The notes beneath the pieces were generated by a model. It did no database searches and was not told where the DNA came from. It saw nothing but the letters and a program-made list of their open reading frames with translations. Below are positions 14,674 to 23,435 of a stretch of 36,861 nucleotides of DNA, piece after piece; positions within the stretch are counted from its first letter, which is position 1; every line of letters starts with the position of its first letter. The stretch is from assembly GCA_029238665.1 (NCBI GenBank), contig JAQWFQ010000023.1, positions 1-36,861 of the forward strand, in the 5' to 3' direction. The position numbers and the translations under genes are program-made. Source of the stretch: Crocinitomicaceae bacterium (GTDB taxonomy: Bacteria > Bacteroidota > Bacteroidia > Flavobacteriales_D > Crocinitomicaceae).

Positions 14674-17600
14674 CTAATTTTCGTCTTCATCGTTAATTTC
14701 TATAATCTGATTTACATCAGGCTCTACCTCCTTGGGCTGATCTTTCAACTGCATTAGTTCATTCCACAACTCATTGGCCTCATCCAAAATACCATCATCT
14801 GAAATAGGGTAATGGTCAATTACAGATTTTAAATTTTGCTCCGATTGAAACAATTCCTTTTGAACAACCAAAACCTTAGACCTTAAAATTAAACCCTTTG
14901 CAATCCAATAATTATATGCTGGTTTTTGCTTTATTAACGCTGTAATTTCATCGTCTGCCTCAGCATAAAACGCCTGGTTAAAGAAAATGTCAGCCAACGT
15001 GTATCGTGCCTTTGAAGCTTTTACAGTGGTTGTGTTTTGTATAACCCAAACCAACGAAGTTTTTGCTTCATCGTACTTTTCAGTATGGTAGTTTGCCATT
15101 CCTTGTGCATAGTAAGCTTCTAGTTTTATCGCATCATTAACCTGCGTGTTCTTTAAAACTTTAGCCGCATAAATAGATGCTTTAGCCCAGTCTTCTATTA
15201 AGAAGCTGCTTCGCATCAGGCCAACTTTTGAATTAAAAATCACTTCTGGCGTTGAGCTAACCAACTCTAGCTTCTCATAGTAAGGGATTACTTCTGCATA
15301 CCTGCCTTCATTGTATAAATAATGAGAAACCCGAGAGGCAGCAAGTTCTGTAAACCCATTGCTCCCTCCCTTTAACGACTCTTTATAAATCGCTATTGAC
15401 TGGTCAAAATCTCCTAGTGTATAGTACGAATTCGCCAAATAGTTCTTCACTTCAACCGTGTACCTTCCCGCCGGAAACTTCTTTAAGTATTTTTTAAATA
15501 ATTTCGTCGCTTCCTGGTAAGAGCTGTCTTCATACTTCTCCATCGCAGGCAAGTAGTATAGGTCTTCTTGCTCTATTGTTGTAAAGTTTGCGCAATCATA
15601 TTGAGAAACCAACGCCTCAACTCGATCTGGTTGGCCTTGGGCTGTATATGTCTCAATTAAACCGCGGACGGCTTTCTCACACACGTCCCCTTGAGAGCCA
15701 AACTGTATTAGTATTTCGTTGTACCCGGCTTCTGCCTTGGCGTAATTTTCTTGCTTAAAATAGACGTCTGCAATGTTAATTTTAGAGTCAACAACCAGTA
15801 CCGATTCTGGATAATCATCAACTATTTTACTGTAATATTTTAAGGCATTCGAAAGCTCCCCTGCTGAATTATAGCTTTCAGCAATTTCATGAATAGAAAT
15901 TTTCAGATACTTAGAGTCCTTGTAGTTATTCACAATATCTAGCAGGTGTTCAATTTTCTTTTCGGGATGACTCATATAGCCATATGTTTTTCCCATATAG
16001 AATAACGCTTGGTCAACATAGCCCGCATTTAGTTTCAATGCCTTCCCGTAATACTTAACAGCTTGTTCATTTTCTTTCAAAACATAATAGCTGTCTCCAA
16101 TTCTCATCAAAGCATCGGCTTCTTTACGTTTATTTTTTGGCCCCGACTGTATAAATGACCTAAATGCCTCTATTGATTTTCGTTTGTCTTCTTTCTTTAA
16201 ATAAGCATAGCCAATGTTGTATTGCGCCTCCTGGTGCAGCTCTGGAAACAAGGTAGATTTTGACAAAATAAACGCTTTGTATTGTTTAATTGCTTTGTCG
16301 TAATTTTTTAACCTATAGTTTGCGTCTGCAGTCCAATACAGCGCCTTCCCTGACAATGTTTGATCTATTGGGTAGCGTTTAACGAGACCAAAAGAAGTGA
16401 TTGCTCCAGAAAAATCTGCTGTTTGAAAACGACCAACACCCTGATTAAAGGCAATCAGTTGATATGCTGTTTTTAAGCGAACATCTTTAATTAAAAGCTT
16501 GTCTAGTGACGCCAATGCCTTTTGATGGTTATTGGTGTTCATGTAAACATTAACTAGATACTGGTAAACATCTTCTTTGCGGTCAGACTCAGGGTAGCTT
16601 TTAAGGTACATCTCAAATGCTTCAACGGCCTCGTCGTATGGATTAACATCTAGTTTGTACGATAAAATAGCATAGTTGTAGAGCGCGTCCTCTTGAATGG
16701 TGTTGTCCATATCAATAAATGCCGCGCCCTCAAATGCCGATCGTGCAGAAACCTGATTGTCAAGTTTCAATAACGCTTCTCCTATATGGTAGTAAGCCAC
16801 CTGACCTAAACTATCTTCTACTTTTTTTACTTTATCAAAGATGCGAACAGCCTTGTTGTAGCCCCCACTTTTAAAGTATGCATACCCTAAGCAGTAATCT
16901 TCATCACGTGTCGTTTTTGCCACCTTATTATATGCCTCAAGGTAGGGAACAGCCTCGTCATACTTTCCAACCCTATAAAATGCATCTCCAATTAAGTGAT
17001 TAATGTTTTTTTCATTTACAACTTTTTCGTTGCCTGCAATTTTTTTCGCGTATAACGTTACCTCTTCGTACTTGTTTTGCAGGTAGTAGATTTGGGCTAT
17101 ATAATAAGGCACTACCGTGCCAAATTTTGGATCTTCTTCAAGTTTCAAAAGACCATCTAAAGCCAATTGATACTTCTTGTTGTGATAAGCAATGTGTGAA
17201 TAATAATACAACGAAGGTGCTGCATACTGAGATTCCCCATCTTTTACTTCATAAAAAGCATTTCTGGCTTCTGTAAATAATTTTTCTTTAAAGTTTGAAT
17301 ACCCTTTTTTAAAAAAGAACTCATCTTTATCGTCCGAATCAAGGTCTTGAACACTTAGTTGATTAAACCAGCTCAGCGCATCGTCATACTTTTTTTTGTG
17401 GTAATAGAACCTCCCTAATTTAAATTGTATTTGCTTCTTATAAATGCTTTCTGGATAGCTCGTGTTGAAATTCATCAACAAGGGAACTGCATCCGTGTTA
17501 TACAACTCTAGCGCAGAAATTGATTCATAATATGCTGCTTTAACATACATTGGGTCGTTGACTTTTTTGAAGTCATCCATGAAAGCACGAAACTCATAGC

Positions 17601-17739
17601 GAGCTGCTCCATACTGCTCCTTTTCGAACAGCTGTTCTGCGCGGTAATACTTTTCATAATCGCTGTTGTATTTCTCTGAAGTCTGCGACAAGACAACAAA
17701 ACTGCACATCATTGCAATAAAAAATAGGAACTTGTTCAT
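14674..17739 (-). CDS. Large exported tetratricopeptide-repeat protein
   Basis: A 1021-residue protein with a signal peptide (MNKFLFFIAMMCSFVVLSQ) and TPR-like helical repeats over almost its whole length (for example YDDALSWFNQL, YDEAVPYLEAYNKVAK, YDKAIKQYKAFILSK, FDQSIAIYKESLKGG), ending in an acidic tail (VNQIIEINDEDEN). It has no lipobox, so it is probably periplasmic. Such solenoids serve as protein-protein scaffolds, and its partner is likely the barrel encoded directly after it. It is not obviously SprE or PorW, which are lipoproteins. A TACTTTTA box at 17761-17768 (minus strand) may be its promoter. It is divergent from ftsE. Confidence 0.85.
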   Translation of the reverse strand: MNKFLFFIAMMCSFVVLSQTSEKYNSDYEKYYRAEQLFEKEQYGAARYEFRAFMDDFKKVNDPMYVKAAYYESISALELYNTDAVPLLMNFNTSYPESIYKKQIQFKLGRFYYHKKKYDDALSWFNQLSVQDLDSDDKDEFFFKKGYSNFKEKLFTEARNAFYEVKDGESQYAAPSLYYYSHIAYHNKKYQLALDGLLKLEEDPKFGTVVPYYIAQIYYLQNKYEEVTLYAKKIAGNEKVVNEKNINHLIGDAFYRVGKYDEAVPYLEAYNKVAKTTRDEDYCLGYAYFKSGGYNKAVRIFDKVKKVEDSLGQVAYYHIGEALLKLDNQVSARSAFEGAAFIDMDNTIQEDALYNYAILSYKLDVNPYDEAVEAFEMYLKSYPESDRKEDVYQYLVNVYMNTNNHQKALASLDKLLIKDVRLKTAYQLIAFNQGVGRFQTADFSGAITSFGLVKRYPIDQTLSGKALYWTADANYRLKNYDKAIKQYKAFILSKSTLFPELHQEAQYNIGYAYLKKEDKRKSIEAFRSFIQSGPKNKRKEADALMRIGDSYYVLKENEQAVKYYGKALKLNAGYVDQALFYMGKTYGYMSHPEKKIEHLLDIVNNYKDSKYLKISIHEIAESYNSAGELSNALKYYSKIVDDYPESVLVVDSKINIADVYFKQENYAKAEAGYNEILIQFGSQGDVCEKAVRGLIETYTAQGQPDRVEALVSQYDCANFTTIEQEDLYYLPAMEKYEDSSYQEATKLFKKYLKKFPAGRYTVEVKNYLANSYYTLGDFDQSIAIYKESLKGGSNGFTELAASRVSHYLYNEGRYAEVIPYYEKLELVSSTPEVIFNSKVGLMRSSFLIEDWAKASIYAAKVLKNTQVNDAIKLEAYYAQGMANYHTEKYDEAKTSLVWVIQNTTTVKASKARYTLADIFFNQAFYAEADDEITALIKQKPAYNYWIAKGLILRSKVLVVQKELFQSEQNLKSVIDHYPISDDGILDEANELWNELMQLKDQPKEVEPDVNQIIEINDEDEN

Positions 17740-17760
17740 TTACACTGTGTTTTAACTAAG

Positions 17761-17768
17761 TAAAAGTA
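17761..17768 (-). promoter_or_regulatory. Candidate -7 box for the TPR/barrel operon
   Basis: TACTTTTA on the minus strand, 7 of 8 to TAnnTTTG, lies 21 bases before the ATG at 17739. The same octamer precedes the genes starting at 1590 and 35052. Confidence 0.3.
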
Positions 17769-17893
17769 ATTCACCTTGTACGGAGTTTGGAGAGGGGTTC
17801 TAAAAGTTTTAAACGAATTTTTGTTAAGATTATTTCGCTGGCATTTGGGAATGATGTGCTGGCATTTACCATCTTTACATAAAACTAAGAACC

Positions 17894-18568
17894 GTGAGTA
17901 GTGTAATTAATATTAAATCTGGCGAAATTCATCAAGGTGGAGTCCCTGTACTTCAAGACATTAATATTGATATTACATCTGAAGAATTTGTTTACCTAAT
18001 CGGTAAAACAGGAATGGGGAAAAGTAGTCTGCTCAAGATGCTCTATGGTGAGTTAGGCTTGTCAAAAGGTGATGGTGAAGTTGCAGGCTTTAACTTAAAT
18101 ACACTTAAGCGTAAAGACATCCCTAAATTAAGGCGAACAATTGGCATTGTGTTCCAGGATTTTCAATTGCTTACAGATCGTTCCATTTTGAAAAACTTAC
18201 TATTTGTAATGGGTGCTTCTGGTTGGAAAAACAAAAAGTTAATGGAGGTTAGGGCTAAAGAGGTTTTACAACTTGTTGGTGTCGAAAACAAAATAAACGC
18301 CATGCCTTTTGCTTTATCTGGAGGTGAGCAACAGCGGGTTTCTATAGCTCGAGCGCTGTTAAATAAGCCAAAACTCATTCTGGCTGATGAGCCAACGGGA
18401 AACTTAGATCCCGAAACTTCTGAAGAAATTATGCGCCTATTGGTTGCGGTGGCAAAAGAAGAAAAAACAGCAATTCTAATGGCAACTCACGACATGACGA
18501 TGGTTGAAAAATACCCTGGAAGAATTCTGCGCGTGGCAAACAAAACAGTGACCCAGCTAAACGCCTAA
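17894..18568 (+). CDS. ftsE: ABC transporter ATP-binding protein, FtsE-like
   Basis: A 224-residue ABC ATPase starting with GTG (17894). Walker A is GKTGMGKS (37-44), the Q-loop Q88, the signature LSGGE (141-145), Walker B LILADE with D165/E166, and the switch histidine H199. The beginning (SGEIHQGGVPVL with EEFVYLIGKTGMGKSSLLK) matches FtsE of Flavobacteriales. FtsE works with the membrane protein FtsX at the divisome to control peptidoglycan hydrolases. No ftsX is in the window, so the pair is split here. LolD-type ATPases are the main alternative. Confidence 0.85.
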   Translation: MSSVINIKSGEIHQGGVPVLQDINIDITSEEFVYLIGKTGMGKSSLLKMLYGELGLSKGDGEVAGFNLNTLKRKDIPKLRRTIGIVFQDFQLLTDRSILKNLLFVMGASGWKNKKLMEVRAKEVLQLVGVENKINAMPFALSGGEQQRVSIARALLNKPKLILADEPTGNLDPETSEEIMRLLVAVAKEEKTAILMATHDMTMVEKYPGRILRVANKTVTQLNA

Positions 18569-18600
18569 AAAGAGTTCTCTTCTGTTTCAATCAAAAAAAA

Positions 18601-19692
18601 CTACAGCCCCGGTTCTACAAAGTCAACCTCAAAAAGCTTACCCCAATACTTCCCTGTCATATACGTTTTTCCTGTTGCGCTATTGTGTGCAATTCCATTC
18701 AAAACTTCTCCTGTTCCCTGCCCTTTTAGAACAAGGTTGGTTGCGTTAATTTCTTGTAAAACTTTTCCGTTTACCGGATCAATTACAACCACTGCGTTTG
18801 TAGTCCAAACGTTTGCATAAATTTTACCCTCGATATATTCTAACTCATTTAAATAATTAACTGGCCCCTGGTTGTTATACACCTCAATTGTGTGACTTAT
18901 TTCAAATGTTTCAGGGCTTCTAAATGTAATTCGTTCAGAGCCATCCGACATAATCAAGTGGGCTCCATCATTACAAAGCCCCCATCCTTCATCAGCATAA
19001 TTAAACTCTCCTTTTAACTGTAGATTTTGTGTAACATCATACGTGTAACACGTTTGATTTTGCCACGTAAGTTGGTATAGTGTATTGTTTAGAATCGTAA
19101 TCCCCTCGCCAAAAAAACCTGCGCTAAGTCCCATTTTTTGCTTGATTTCACCTGTGGTTAAATCTACTCGAGCAACCGTTGTTAGTCCTTGGTTTCCCGG
19201 ATCACCTGTGCCTTCATATAAAAGGCCCTTATAAAAGGCTAGCCCTTGCGTAAAACTCGTTGGGTTGTGCGGGTGGGTGTTTATAATTTTCGTTGTCATT
19301 ACTTGGGGAATCACATCGGATAAAACACGCACCTTTCTATTATCAACAAAGGTTGATCCATCAGCCAATGTAGAGAGTAGGTTCAGTGTTCTTGTTCCCA
19401 CACCAAACATTCCTGGGCTAAACAAATACGTCAGCACCCCGGCTGGAGCATCCCAAGACATAATTAAACTATCGTTATAATATAAGTCCGATTTCGTAAT
19501 CTCCTTATTGATTTTTATTTCTAAAGGAACCTGCTCATCTCCAACGACGGCCAGATTTTCTTTAAATGTAAATATTGCTGCGTTTGAGCGTTGTTTGTTT
19601 TTAAACACAGGTGCTTCTTCTTTTAAAAGCGGGTAAATCAATAAACTTCCTCCAACAACAAGAATTAAGGCAATTAAAATGATTTTTTTCAT
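18601..19692 (-). CDS. Glutaminyl-peptide cyclotransferase (bacterial/plant type)
   Basis: A 363-residue protein with an N-terminal membrane anchor or signal (residues 3-22), an Ig-like strand region (about 50-125) and a five-bladed propeller of the glutamine cyclotransferase family (about 130-363), recognised by HNPTSFTQGLAF, YEGTGDPGNQGL, YQLTWQNQ, LNELEYIEGKIYANVW and VLNGIAHNSATGKTYMTGKYW. The enzyme turns N-terminal glutamine of exported proteins into pyroglutamate. This is relevant in Bacteroidota because many signal peptidase I products begin with Gln (several in this window have a cleavage site before Q). It overlaps the ytxJ gene by four bases (ATGA) and is the last gene of the pheS operon. 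Confidence 0.9.
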   Translation of the reverse strand: MKKIILIALILVVGGSLLIYPLLKEEAPVFKNKQRSNAAIFTFKENLAVVGDEQVPLEIKINKEITKSDLYYNDSLIMSWDAPAGVLTYLFSPGMFGVGTRTLNLLSTLADGSTFVDNRKVRVLSDVIPQVMTTKIINTHPHNPTSFTQGLAFYKGLLYEGTGDPGNQGLTTVARVDLTTGEIKQKMGLSAGFFGEGITILNNTLYQLTWQNQTCYTYDVTQNLQLKGEFNYADEGWGLCNDGAHLIMSDGSERITFRSPETFEISHTIEVYNNQGPVNYLNELEYIEGKIYANVWTTNAVVVIDPVNGKVLQEINATNLVLKGQGTGEVLNGIAHNSATGKTYMTGKYWGKLFEVDFVEPGL

Positions 19693-20063
19693 GCTTCTTT
19701 CAATAATGATTGAACCTGAACAGCGTCAATTGCTGAATGTGTGGCCTCGTAAATAACTGTTTTATTTTTAACAACAATTACTTGAGGTGATTGATGTATA
19801 ACTCCTGTCAGAACTGCTATTTCATTTGAAATATCCCTATAATTTAACAAATCAAGAAAGTATAGGTCACACAAGTCCAATCCTGTTACCCAGTCCGTTT
19901 CAAAGTTTTTTAAGGCCATTGAAGAAACGACACAACGTGTGCTGTGTTTAAAAAGTAGTACCGGCTTGTCTCCTGCCTTTTGAAGCAGCTCAGTTAACTG
20001 TTCAACAGACTCAAGGTCTTTCCAAGGTAAATCGTCACGTTTTTTAGAAGATAGCAGCCCCAT
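19689..20063 (-). CDS. ytxJ: Bacillithiol-system redox protein YtxJ-like (monothiol bacilliredoxin)
   Basis: A 124-residue thioredoxin-like protein with a single active-site cysteine, C44, in FKHSTRCVVSS, the mark of the YtxJ/DUF2847 family, and the later strand HQSPQVIVVKN that contains the cis-Pro. Family members reduce bacillithiol mixed disulfides. The sequence CVVS differs from the Bacillus CPIS. Its presence suggests that the organism makes bacillithiol, as other Bacteroidota do, although no bsh gene lies in the window. It begins two bases after the pheS stop and overlaps the cyclotransferase gene by four bases. Confidence 0.85.
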   Translation of the reverse strand: MGLLSSKKRDDLPWKDLESVEQLTELLQKAGDKPVLLFKHSTRCVVSSMALKNFETDWVTGLDLCDLYFLDLLNYRDISNEIAVLTGVIHQSPQVIVVKNKTVIYEATHSAIDAVQVQSLLKEA

Positions 20064-20065
20064 GA

Positions 20066-21088
20066 TTAAATTCCTGAAGTAAATTGTTTTAAGAAGCGAA
20101 TATCATTCTCTGAATAAAGACGCAAATCATTTACACGATATTTCAATTGAGCAATTCGTTCTACCCCCATTCCAAAAGCAAATCCAGAGTACGTTTTGCT
20201 GTCAATATTACTCGACTCTAAAACATTCGGGTCAACCATTCCACACCCTAAAATCTCTAACCAACCGGTATATTTACACACATTACACCCTTTTGAATTA
20301 CAAATGGTGCACGAAACATCAACCTCTGCGCTTGGTTCAGTAAAAGGAAAGTATGATGGCCTAAGGCGAATCTGTGCTTTTTCACCAAACATCTCTTGAG
20401 CAAAATACAACAGCGTTTGCTTTAAGTCTGCAAAAGAAACATCCTTGTCAATATATAAGCCTTCAACCTGATGAAAGAAACAGTGTGCCCTCGCAGAAAT
20501 TGCTTCGTTTCTATACACTCTTCCTGGAGAAATCGTTCTAATTGGCGGTTTTTCATTTTCCATTACACGCACTTGTACAGAAGATGTATGCGTTCGAAGC
20601 GCCATTTCATTGGTTCCTTTCTCTATAAAAAAGGTGTCTTGCATATCGCGTGCAGGGTGTTCTGGTGGAAAGTTTAGCGCCGAAAAATTGTGCCAATCAT
20701 CTTCTATTTCAGGCCCTTCAGACACAGTAAATCCAATGCGGTCAAAAATCTCAATAATTTCACTTCGAACCAACGAAAGCGGGTGACGAGACCCAACTTC
20801 AATTTGATCGCCAGGTCGTGATGTATCAATAACTGACTCTTCGCTTGAGCTATTTTCTAATTTTATTTTAATTACATCGAACTGTTCTTGTGCGTGGTTT
20901 TTTAGACCGTTCAACAATTGTCCAACTTCTTTTTTACTTTCATTCGGTACATTTTTCAATTCCGAAAACAAGTGTTTAATGACATTTTTAGAGCCTAAAT
21001 ACTTTATTCTAAACCGTTCTAACTCCTCTGTGTTTTTAACCGATTCGTTGCTGATCGCTTTAACTATTTCTGCTATTTTTTCTTTCAT
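20066..21088 (-). CDS. pheS: Phenylalanine--tRNA ligase alpha subunit
   Basis: A 340-residue class II aminoacyl-tRNA synthetase subunit of standard length. The N-terminal coiled coil (about 1-90) precedes the catalytic core, with the motif 1 region around RHPLSLVRSEIIEIFDRIGF, motif 2 around RTISPGRVYRNE and FHQVEGLYIDKDVSFADLK, and motif 3 as FAFGMGVERIAQLKY near the C-terminus. It pairs with PheT (not in the window) to form an alpha2-beta2 enzyme charging tRNA-Phe. It starts with ATG and heads a three-gene operon with ytxJ and the cyclotransferase. No T-box or leader ORF was recognised upstream. Confidence 0.97.
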   Translation of the reverse strand: MKEKIAEIVKAISNESVKNTEELERFRIKYLGSKNVIKHLFSELKNVPNESKKEVGQLLNGLKNHAQEQFDVIKIKLENSSSEESVIDTSRPGDQIEVGSRHPLSLVRSEIIEIFDRIGFTVSEGPEIEDDWHNFSALNFPPEHPARDMQDTFFIEKGTNEMALRTHTSSVQVRVMENEKPPIRTISPGRVYRNEAISARAHCFFHQVEGLYIDKDVSFADLKQTLLYFAQEMFGEKAQIRLRPSYFPFTEPSAEVDVSCTICNSKGCNVCKYTGWLEILGCGMVDPNVLESSNIDSKTYSGFAFGMGVERIAQLKYRVNDLRLYSENDIRFLKQFTSGI

Positions 21089-21259
21089 TCTACTAATTTA
21101 TTCGCCTTAACTATGCACAAGAAGCACTTCTTAAAATACGGTAAAAAGAGCTTCCTTTATTCTCTGTTATTATTAATAAAGTGTAACATTATTACAACTT
21201 ATAGCGTACGAAGTTAAGAATTAACAAACAAAGATTTTTTATATCGTACAAAATTAGAT

Positions 21260-21267
21260 TACCTTTG
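21260..21267 (+). promoter_or_regulatory. -7 box for the tandem lipoprotein genes
   Basis: TACCTTTG is a perfect TAnnTTTG, ending 26 bases before the ATG at 21294, which gives a leader of about 20 bases. No clear -33 TTTG is visible. The rest of the 205-base gap 21089-21293 holds no gene. Confidence 0.55.
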
Positions 21268-21293
21268 GGTAAGTCACCGTTTAATGTAACCAC

Positions 21294-21677
21294 ATGAAAA
21301 CCACATTTAGAAAGTTAGGAGTTTTATTCGCAGTCGTTTTATTTGTTGGGTTTACACAGTCGTGTAAAAACAATGAACCTTCTGTTGTAAAAGTCTTTGT
21401 TCGCTCAGCAAGCAACCAGGTTGTTGAGGGTGCAAAAGTTATTATTGTTGGCGATGTAAATTCAACGCCAGCAACAAACCCATATGTTGACACGTTAATC
21501 ACAAACAGTTCAGGGTTTACACAGTTTAATCTTGCCCCATATTATGATGCGGCAGCAGAAGATCAAACAGTTGCTTACTTTGATGTCATTGCAAAAACAA
21601 ACACAAAAACAGCAGAGGGAACTGTAAGAAGTAGGGTGCACACAACAGCTGTTGAAACAGTTTTTCTTCCTTTATAA
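21294..21677 (+). CDS. Small lipoprotein with Ig-like fold (tandem paralogue 1)
   Basis: A 127-residue protein with a lipoprotein signal peptide and lipobox ending at C24 (GFTQSC). The mature part reads as one Ig-like/carboxypeptidase-regulatory-like domain: VKVFVRSASNQVVEGAKVII, then DTLITNSSGFTQFNL, then FDVIAKTNTKTAEGTV. It is followed after 11 bases by a similarly built gene of the same length. Probably an outer-membrane-anchored protein; function unknown. The promoter box at 21260 is among the best in the window, so it may be well expressed. Confidence 0.78.
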   Translation: MKTTFRKLGVLFAVVLFVGFTQSCKNNEPSVVKVFVRSASNQVVEGAKVIIVGDVNSTPATNPYVDTLITNSSGFTQFNLAPYYDAAAEDQTVAYFDVIAKTNTKTAEGTVRSRVHTTAVETVFLPL

Positions 21678-21688
21678 ACATTTGAATT

Positions 21689-22072
21689 ATGAAATTAAAT
21701 CGATTAATCACACTAAGTTTTTTAGTAATCTTTAGCTTAACACTAGGTGTTGGGTGTAAAAAAAAGGTTGATACACTGGCTGTTATTGTTGTAAAAAACA
21801 ACGCTAACGCACTTGTTGCAGGAGCCAACGTACTCTTAAAAGCAGAAGGAACAACAACGACCCCGAATAGTATTAATACCGATGTTTTCCCAATGTCTGC
21901 CACTTCAGATTCAGGCGGTAAGGCAACGTTTAATTTCAATGAAACATACCAAGTAGGACAAGCTGGTGTTGCTGTTCTTACAATTGAAGTTGTTGCGGGA
22001 AGTAAAACAGGGCAAGGTGTAATTAAGGTGGAGCAAGAACAAACTACTGAAGAAGTTGTTTTTGTAATCTAA
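21689..22072 (+). CDS. Small lipoprotein with Ig-like fold (tandem paralogue 2)
   Basis: A 127-residue protein, the same length as its upstream neighbour, with a lipobox ending at C23 (LGVGC) followed by KKK. The single domain follows the same plan: VIVVKNNANALVAGANVLLK, then ATSDSGGKATFNF, then LTIEVVAGSKTGQGVIKV. Overall similarity to the first copy is in layout and motif order rather than in close identity, so the duplication is old. Presumably cotranscribed with it. Function unknown. Confidence 0.75.
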   Translation: MKLNRLITLSFLVIFSLTLGVGCKKKVDTLAVIVVKNNANALVAGANVLLKAEGTTTTPNSINTDVFPMSATSDSGGKATFNFNETYQVGQAGVAVLTIEVVAGSKTGQGVIKVEQEQTTEEVVFVI

Positions 22073-22137
22073 ACCTCGATTCCGAATTCTTTTTATCGCT
22101 TTTAGAACCTTTTATAGTGTGTTCCTTTTAAAATGCG

Positions 22138-22857
22138 CTATGAATATGATATTTCAGCTTCTTCGATTAAGTCGCCGCCTGTCATTTTGATAAATAATTG
22201 AATTAAAGCTACAACGTCTTTTTCACAATATACTTTTATTCGTTCAAGGTCTTTGTCCTCAAAATAAACACGGGCAACATCGGCCCCCGAAATATCATCT
22301 TTAGGTGTTGGTATTTTAAACACATGGCACAGTAAAGCCAACGACGTATAAGCCTTAAAATCCCCAAACTTCCACAGCTCCATTGTATCTAAATGGTTTA
22401 TCTCCCAAGGTTTTTTTCCTGCAATGTCTAATACAGAAGGTAGTTCAACCCCATTGATTAACATTCTACGGCAGATATATGGAAAATCAAACTCTTTTGC
22501 ATTATGTCCGCATAAAATGCTCATGGGAGAGTTGTAATGTTCTTCTAGGAGTCGCTTAAACTGTATCAAAAGGGTTTCTTCATCTTCATGATAAAAAGAC
22601 TTCATTCTGATTCGTTTTCCAGTAGGTGTTTCATTCACAAACCCAACAGAGATACAGACAATTTTACCAAACTCAGCATAAATACCCCCACGTTCATTGT
22701 AAAGGTCTTGAAACGTTTTCTCTCCCTTCTGCATAAATCTCGTTTTCATTTCAAATAATTCCTTTGATTTTTCATCAAGCTTTTCAAACGCATACGTTTG
22801 AGGAACTGTTTCAATGTCTAAAAACAATATTTTTTCTACCTGAACATTCTTTAACAT
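22138..22857 (-). CDS. Predicted 3'-5' exonuclease, DNA polymerase B-type (PolB exo2-like)
   Basis: A 239-residue DEDDy exonuclease domain standing alone. Exo I is FLDIET with D14 and E16, Exo II is GHNAKEFDFP (N119, D124), and Exo III is Y210-CEKD214, with the tyrosine typical of the DEDDy class. The block LDTMELWKFGDFKAYTSLALLCHVF matches the family of predicted PolB-like exonucleases (PF10108). No polymerase domain is attached. The likely role is single-strand 3' end trimming in repair; no partner is adjacent. It is convergent with the lipoprotein pair and divergent from the msrC gene. Confidence 0.88.
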   Translation of the reverse strand: MLKNVQVEKILFLDIETVPQTYAFEKLDEKSKELFEMKTRFMQKGEKTFQDLYNERGGIYAEFGKIVCISVGFVNETPTGKRIRMKSFYHEDEETLLIQFKRLLEEHYNSPMSILCGHNAKEFDFPYICRRMLINGVELPSVLDIAGKKPWEINHLDTMELWKFGDFKAYTSLALLCHVFKIPTPKDDISGADVARVYFEDKDLERIKVYCEKDVVALIQLFIKMTGGDLIEEAEISYS

Positions 22858-22909
22858 TTTGTTGGTTTTATAGGGTTTGTTTTCGTTTCTCTATTCAAGA
22901 TAGTGAAAA

Positions 22910-22941
22910 ATTGCAGATTAAACTTAAAAAAAGCAACTTTG
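22910..22941 (+). promoter_or_regulatory. Candidate promoter of the msrC-like gene
   Basis: ATTG (22910-22913) and CAACTTTG (22934-22941), separated by 20 bases, resemble the TTTG / TAnnTTTG pair with one mismatch in each element. The box ends 14 bases before the ATG at 22956. Confidence 0.4.
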
Positions 22942-22955
22942 TAGAAAGCGTAGTT

Positions 22956-23435
22956 ATGGCCGAAACCTTAGAAATTAATCGTGGAGAAAAAAAGGAAACA
23001 TATCGACAATTGATACCACAAATTAAAGCGTTGGTTGGTCCTGAGAACGATCCAATTGCAAACCTTTCAAACATCTGCGCCGCACTTAACGAAGCGTTTC
23101 AATTTTTATGGGTGGGTTTTTATTTGGTAAAAAATAACGAGCTCGTGTTGGGGCCTTTTCAAGGACCTGTCGCTTGTACACGAATTCAATTTGGAAAAGG
23201 TGTTTGCGGCACTTCCTGGGAGTCGAAAAAAACACTGGTTGTAGAAAATGTTGCTGAATTTCCTGGACACATTGCATGTAGTAGCTTTTCTAAAAGCGAA
23301 ATTGTTGTCCCATTGATTAAAAATGATGAGGTTATTGGTGTTTTAGATATAGATAGCTCTGATTTAGCTACTTTTGATGCAGTTGATGAATTTGAATTAA
23401 ACGAATTATGCACATGGTTGGTTACCGTTATTTAG
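22956..23435 (+). CDS. msrC: Free methionine-(R)-sulfoxide reductase (GAF domain)
   Basis: A 159-residue GAF-domain protein from ATG at 22956. An upstream in-frame extension to 22764 is rejected because it lies antisense to the exonuclease gene and is not family-like. The three conserved cysteines are C74 in GPVACTRI, C84 in GVCGTSW and C108 in PGHIACSS, matching the catalytic set C84/C94/C118 of E. coli fRMsr, along with SKSEIVVPL and GVLDIDSS. It reduces free L-methionine-(R)-sulfoxide with thioredoxin, protecting against oxidation. The next gene starts within its last 28 bases, so the two are coupled. Confidence 0.92.
   Translation: MAETLEINRGEKKETYRQLIPQIKALVGPENDPIANLSNICAALNEAFQFLWVGFYLVKNNELVLGPFQGPVACTRIQFGKGVCGTSWESKKTLVVENVAEFPGHIACSSFSKSEIVVPLIKNDEVIGVLDIDSSDLATFDAVDEFELNELCTWLVTVI

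Noticed and set aside
22764-22955. Upstream extension of the msrC-like gene
   Set aside because: It lies antisense to the start of the exonuclease gene, is not family-like, and the promoter candidate at 22910-22941 is inside it.
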